A DNA stretch of 54,757 nt, from the NCBI GenBank assembly GCA_017608705.1, contig JAFCFJ010000004.1:1-54757 (forward strand), written 5' to 3'. Origin of the DNA: Candidatus Pacearchaeota archaeon. Its GTDB lineage: Archaea > Nanobdellota > Nanobdellia > Pacearchaeales > GW2011-AR1. The position numbers were made by a program, and so were the translations under genes. Every line of letters starts with the position of its first letter. Positions within the stretch are counted from its first letter, which is position 1. Positions 51,472 to 54,757 of this stretch are shown piece after piece. Below the pieces are notes generated by a model. It was not told the DNA's origin. It was given only the letters and a program-made list of their open reading frames with translations, and made no database searches.

Positions 51472-52311
51472 ATGCCTAGACAAGAAAAAAAGAAAAAACA
51501 GAGCAAGAAACTTTCTCCTGAAAAATTTCCAACTCTCAAGCTAAAAACAGATAAAGACATAGCTATGGATTTTGCTACTAAAGTATATGAGAAGTTTAAC
51601 AAGCTTATAAAAAGCATCGTGCTTTTTGGCAGCACAGCAAAGAACACGGCTATTGCCACATCAGATATAGACATCATAATCATTGTTGATGATGCCTCTG
51701 TGAGATGGGATGCTGAGCTTATAGCATGGTATCGTGAGGAACTTGGTAAGGTCATAGCTGCAAATCCTTACAGGAAAGAGTTGCATGTGAATAGCGTGAG
51801 GCTAACAACATGGTGGCGAGACCTACTTCGTGGCGATCCTGTTGTTATCAATGTGATACGCTACGGTGAACCGCTTATAGATTTTGGTGGTTTCTTCATG
51901 CCGCTCAAGGTCTTGCTTCAGGAAGGGAAAATTCGTGCCACGCCGGAAGCGATCTATACATGTTTGCAAAGAACTACAATGCACATGGCGAGAAGCAAGG
52001 CTTCACAGCTCGGAAGTATAGAGGGAATTTATTGGGCGATGGTTGATGCTTCTCATGCAGCATTGATGGCAGCCAAACAATTACCGCCCTCACCAGAACA
52101 AATAGGGTTGATGCTGAAAGAAAACTTTGCTGACAAACGCATGTTGTCCATGAAGTATGTTATTTGGTACCGCGATATCTATGATCTGCATAGAAAAATA
52201 GTTCATGGAATTGTTACTGAATTACCCGGGGACGAAATAGATAGATGGCGTGCTAGAGCTGATGAATTTATCCGTGTTATGGCTCAGCTTGTCAAGAAAT
52301 TAGTGGAATAA
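51472..52311 (+). CDS. Nucleotidyltransferase (pol beta fold) with helical C-terminus
   Basis: 279 aa from the ATG at 51472, preceded by the ribosome site AGAGGTG; the listed GTG start is 6 nt earlier. The nucleotidyltransferase motif is FGSTAKNTAIATSDIDIIIIVDD (Gly53-Ser54, Asp66, Asp68) with a later DxD-like region, and a helical C-terminal half (about 150-279) resembling HEPN-like or substrate-binding helices. A Lys-rich start (QEKKKKQSKK) may bind nucleic acid. It lies 58 nt after the TIM-barrel gene on the same strand. It is not a minimal MNT-HEPN toxin pair; the target is unknown. Confidence 0.82.
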   Translation: MPRQEKKKKQSKKLSPEKFPTLKLKTDKDIAMDFATKVYEKFNKLIKSIVLFGSTAKNTAIATSDIDIIIIVDDASVRWDAELIAWYREELGKVIAANPYRKELHVNSVRLTTWWRDLLRGDPVVINVIRYGEPLIDFGGFFMPLKVLLQEGKIRATPEAIYTCLQRTTMHMARSKASQLGSIEGIYWAMVDASHAALMAAKQLPPSPEQIGLMLKENFADKRMLSMKYVIWYRDIYDLHRKIVHGIVTELPGDEIDRWRARADEFIRVMAQLVKKLVE

Positions 52312-52322
52312 TTGAGCCGGCC

Positions 52323-52973
52323 TTATTCTATGTACCCCAGCGCCATAGCCCCAAGTTCGAAATATACACCTTCTCTCTCTTTTTCATCCAGTTCCTTAAC
52401 CATATCTTTGATCTCGGCAATTAGTGCTTTCTTATCATATTCTCTTATTTTTTCCTCTATTTCTTTTTGTTTTGTTTCGATTTCTCTTCTGATTCCATAC
52501 TCAAGGTCCTGTGGACTTGTTAGCAAGATATATTCCCTGATATTCCTCACAATCTCATTTTTTGTGTTATCAACAAATTTTTTGAAATCTTTCTTTTCGT
52601 ATATTTCTCTTAATTCTCTGAATTCTTTATCCGTATTTACATATAACCTCATGTAGGTCTCTTTTAGTTTTTCCTCATCTATTTTGTTCAGCAGCTGTTC
52701 AAAGTTGGCTTCTACCTCCTTTCCAATTTCTTTTTTCTTCTCTTCACTATATTTTGTTAGTTCTTCTATTCCCTTGCCTATTTTATATGGATTTGGATTT
52801 ACTACAAGCTCTGGCATTGATACTTCAAAGATTTCTTCTATCAGGCTGTGGATCGCAAAAGGTATATTCGGATTATATGGGTCTTGCTTGATTTCGTTAA
52901 CTGTGCCATCTATTTTTATTACTTCCTCATACCTTTCTTTCAGCCTTTCCTCGAGAGAATCTTGTTTTACCAT
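52323..52973 (-). CDS. Unknown charged helical protein
   Basis: Not recognised. 216 aa, very rich in Lys and Glu, with predicted long helices (SEEKKKEIGKEVEANFEQLLNKIDEEKLKE and RREIETKQKEIEEKIREYDKK). The end (EREGVYFELGAMALGYIE) looks more folded. No membrane segment. It is convergent with the nucleotidyltransferase gene, 11 nt apart. Confidence 0.7.
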   Translation of the reverse strand: MVKQDSLEERLKERYEEVIKIDGTVNEIKQDPYNPNIPFAIHSLIEEIFEVSMPELVVNPNPYKIGKGIEELTKYSEEKKKEIGKEVEANFEQLLNKIDEEKLKETYMRLYVNTDKEFRELREIYEKKDFKKFVDNTKNEIVRNIREYILLTSPQDLEYGIRREIETKQKEIEEKIREYDKKALIAEIKDMVKELDEKEREGVYFELGAMALGYIE

Positions 52974-53051
52974 TTGTTACTCTCTTATAGTGATTATACT
53001 TTATAAATCTATCGATTACTTATTTTATGAGAGCTAGACAAGGTGAAAAAT

Positions 53052-54757
53052 TTACTCAAAGATATTCTCGATTTTCCTTTCCTCTTGTGATGTTTCTTCT
53101 TTTTTATTGCCACCTGCACCTGCCTGCTCCTCGAACACATTAACACCAAAACTCACATCCTGCCATTCTTCTGCTCTTTCCGTCTTTTCTCCTTCTTGCT
53201 CGCCTGGGCTGTCCTTCTCTTCATCTTTCCTTTCTTTTTCATATACCTTTTCCTCACGCGCCTCCTCTTCTCTTGCTTCTTCCATAACTTGCTCCTCAAC
53301 TATCTCGCCAACATGCTCGAGCTCATCTATCACTTCTGGCTTCACATAATCAACTTCCACCTCTGTTTCTTGCTCCTTTGCTTTTTCCTGCTCCTCGATT
53401 TCTTCCCTAACCTCCTTCTTTATCTCTTCAGCTTTTTCTTCTATAGCCTCAAGGCTATTCATTGGTTCTATGCTGCTCTCCACGTGTTGTTGTTTTGGTA
53501 ACATGCTATCTTTCAAACCTTTCTCTTCAAGCTCACGAACAAATTTGCTTATCTCATGAGCAGCATCAGCATTAACGCTCAGACTATCTATGCCGGCCTT
53601 CACGAGGAACTCTGCCATCTCCTTGCGTGAAGCAGCCTGACCACATATGCTTGTCTCTACTCCGTGGCTTTTGCATACAGCTATGACATGCAACATCTCG
53701 CTAAGTATTGCAGGGTGCATTTCATCATACAAATACTGCACTGCTTCATTGCCCCTGTCGATCGCAAGCGTGTATTGTGTTAGGTCATTAGTGCCAAAGC
53801 TTATGAATGCTATACCTTCCTTGCAAAGCTCATCAATAATCTGGACAGAGGCAGGTGTCTCAACCATAACACCAAGTTTTGCATTTGTAAATCCTATCTC
53901 CTGAAGTATGTTCTTGACCTTACGCACTTCATCAACACTTATTACCTGTGGCAAAAGCACGCCGATTGTTTTGCCCTCATCAGCCACGCGTTTCATAGCG
54001 CGAAGTTCGGCTTTCAGCAGTTCAGGATGTTTAAGGCTAAACCTAATGCCATGCAAGCCGAGCATAGGGTTTGCCTCGATTTCTTGTGGCGCGCCTTCGA
54101 GATGGCTATACTCGTCACTTCTTATGTCGCTGGTGCGAACCCATATCTCTTCGAAATAGCGCGCGATCTTGCTTAGGCCTTCATACAGCAAGTTTTCATA
54201 CTCGCTATAGCGCTTTTGCTTTTCAAACCACAAAGGATGCTTACCACCCTCAGCGATAATACCTTCAAGCCTTGTCAAGCCGACTTCTGTTGCTTGCGTT
54301 CTGCTCGCACGCTCAGCAAAACTGGGCAAGTCTACAATCACTTTTATCTTGGTTTGTGTCGGAACTATCGGCAAGATTTCTTTCTCTACAGCTTTAGTCT
54401 TGCCTTCATAAACCTTGCCATGAAAACCATCTACTGTCACGGTCATGCCATCATGCAAGACCTCTGTAGCGTTGCCTGTACCAACCACACAAGGAATTCC
54501 CATTTCACGCGAGACAATTGCTGCATGTGCTGTCATGCCTCCTTCATCTGTCACAATAGCTGCAGCTCTTTGCATGGCAACAACCATGTCCGGATTTGTC
54601 ATCTCTGTTACAAGCACGTCTCCTTCCTGTATTTTAGCTAAATCCTCTATGCTATGCACGACCTTGACTGTGCCAGAAGCTATGCCAGGCGACGCGCCCA
54701 AGCCTGTAAGCAAGAGCTTGCCCTTTATCTCTTGCCTAGCCTCGTGCTTCTCTTTCT
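53052..54757 (-). CDS. ppsA: Phosphoenolpyruvate synthase C-terminal part with acidic tail, 5' end missing
   Basis: PEP synthase makes PEP from pyruvate and ATP. The minus-strand frame is open to the window edge (before the listed start it continues with ARQEIKGKLLLTGLG), so the ATP-grasp N-terminal half lies outside. Visible: the swivelling phosphohistidine domain with GGMTAHAAIVSREMGIPCVVG (catalytic His) and the PEP-binding TIM barrel with NPMLGLHGIR, GVMVETPAS, FGTNDLTQ and SICGQAASR. The last about 150 residues are an unusual Glu/Lys-rich low-complexity extension (REEIEEQEKAKEQETEVEVD) ending in KIENIFE, not usual for PpsA. Confidence 0.9.
   Translation of the reverse strand, partial: KEKHEARQEIKGKLLLTGLGASPGIASGTVKVVHSIEDLAKIQEGDVLVTEMTNPDMVVAMQRAAAIVTDEGGMTAHAAIVSREMGIPCVVGTGNATEVLHDGMTVTVDGFHGKVYEGKTKAVEKEILPIVPTQTKIKVIVDLPSFAERASRTQATEVGLTRLEGIIAEGGKHPLWFEKQKRYSEYENLLYEGLSKIARYFEEIWVRTSDIRSDEYSHLEGAPQEIEANPMLGLHGIRFSLKHPELLKAELRAMKRVADEGKTIGVLLPQVISVDEVRKVKNILQEIGFTNAKLGVMVETPASVQIIDELCKEGIAFISFGTNDLTQYTLAIDRGNEAVQYLYDEMHPAILSEMLHVIAVCKSHGVETSICGQAASRKEMAEFLVKAGIDSLSVNADAAHEISKFVRELEEKGLKDSMLPKQQHVESSIEPMNSLEAIEEKAEEIKKEVREEIEEQEKAKEQETEVEVDYVKPEVIDELEHVGEIVEEQVMEEAREEEAREEKVYEKERKDEEKDSPGEQEGEKTERAEEWQDVSFGVNVFEEQAGAGGNKKEETSQEERKIENIFE

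Noticed and set aside
51472-52311. MNT-HEPN toxin-antitoxin pair
   Set aside because: The nucleotidyltransferase is a single 279-aa protein with no small partner gene; it follows the TIM-barrel gene instead.

Overview
This is an AT-rich, densely packed archaeal window, most likely from a DPANN-type (small-genome, possibly host-associated) archaeon. The archaeal assignment rests on an rpoH-rpoB-rpoA-nusA-rps12-rps7-fusA-tuf cluster, archaeal-type GluRS, TyrRS, TrpRS and ThrRS (the last with the archaeal editing domain), an Elp3 of archaeal type, class III signal-peptide pilins, and promoters with a TATA box centred about 26 nt before the start codon (leaderless genes). The phylum cannot be fixed from the sequence. 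No CRISPR array, insertion sequence or prophage was seen.

Layout. 1-12.4 kb (minus strand): partial EF-1A, a membrane-anchored methyltransferase, a disrupted EF-2 gene, uS7, uS12, NusA, a single-chain RNA polymerase A subunit (A' and A'' joined), a single-chain B subunit and RpoH. 12.4-17.8 kb: a Cys-rich small protein, tRNA-Lys(TTT), thioredoxin, a class III ribonucleotide reductase with a fused glutaredoxin-like domain, and its repressor NrdR with two NrdR boxes; thymidylate kinase diverges from them. 17.8-20.9 kb: Hsp20, TyrRS, a DUF5652 membrane protein and a Cas4/RecB-like Fe-S nuclease. 20.8-25.1 kb: a sulfur-mobilisation operon (HTH regulator with its own palindromic operator, IscS, DUF1858, IscU, a small unknown protein, a TtuA/Ncs6-like tRNA thiolase), then a broken 3'-5' exonuclease and a ferredoxin. 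25.1-30.7 kb: HtpX, CTP synthase, a Gly-rich protein, a zinc-ribbon protein, a second PP-loop thiolase and a PP-loop-less Ncs6/TtuA relative (Ncs2-like). 30.7-37 kb: a pilin/beta-helix surface protein, a HAD phosphatase, a membrane receptor with a degenerate nucleotidyl-cyclase fold, TrpRS and a SleB-type cell-wall hydrolase. 37-46.9 kb: ThrRS, a broken Trm9-like methyltransferase divergent from Elp3, an HTH regulator with an operator, a UVR-motif protein, a second pilin/beta-helix protein followed by a decayed copy of its C-terminus, a major-type pilin and GluRS. 46.9-54.8 kb: a block of poorly characterised proteins (coiled coil, 479-aa protein, acidic protein, a 610-aa metallo-TIM-barrel protein, a nucleotidyltransferase) and a partial PEP synthase with an acidic tail.

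Themes. (1) Wobble-uridine and other tRNA sulfur chemistry: IscS/IscU, two PP-loop thiolases, an Ncs2-like partner, Elp3 and Trm9, beside a substrate-type tRNA-Lys(UUU). (2) dNTP supply under NrdR control. (3) Cell surface and interaction: three pilin-domain proteins, two carrying beta-helices, a putative peptidoglycan hydrolase and a membrane receptor. (4) Three conserved genes (fusA, exonuclease, trm9) each lack an internal piece of roughly 45-95 nt with loss of frame, and the three junctions contain similar 9-mers (TGRAAYYRC). This is either an assembly problem or a real deletion process, and it is the oddest feature of the window.
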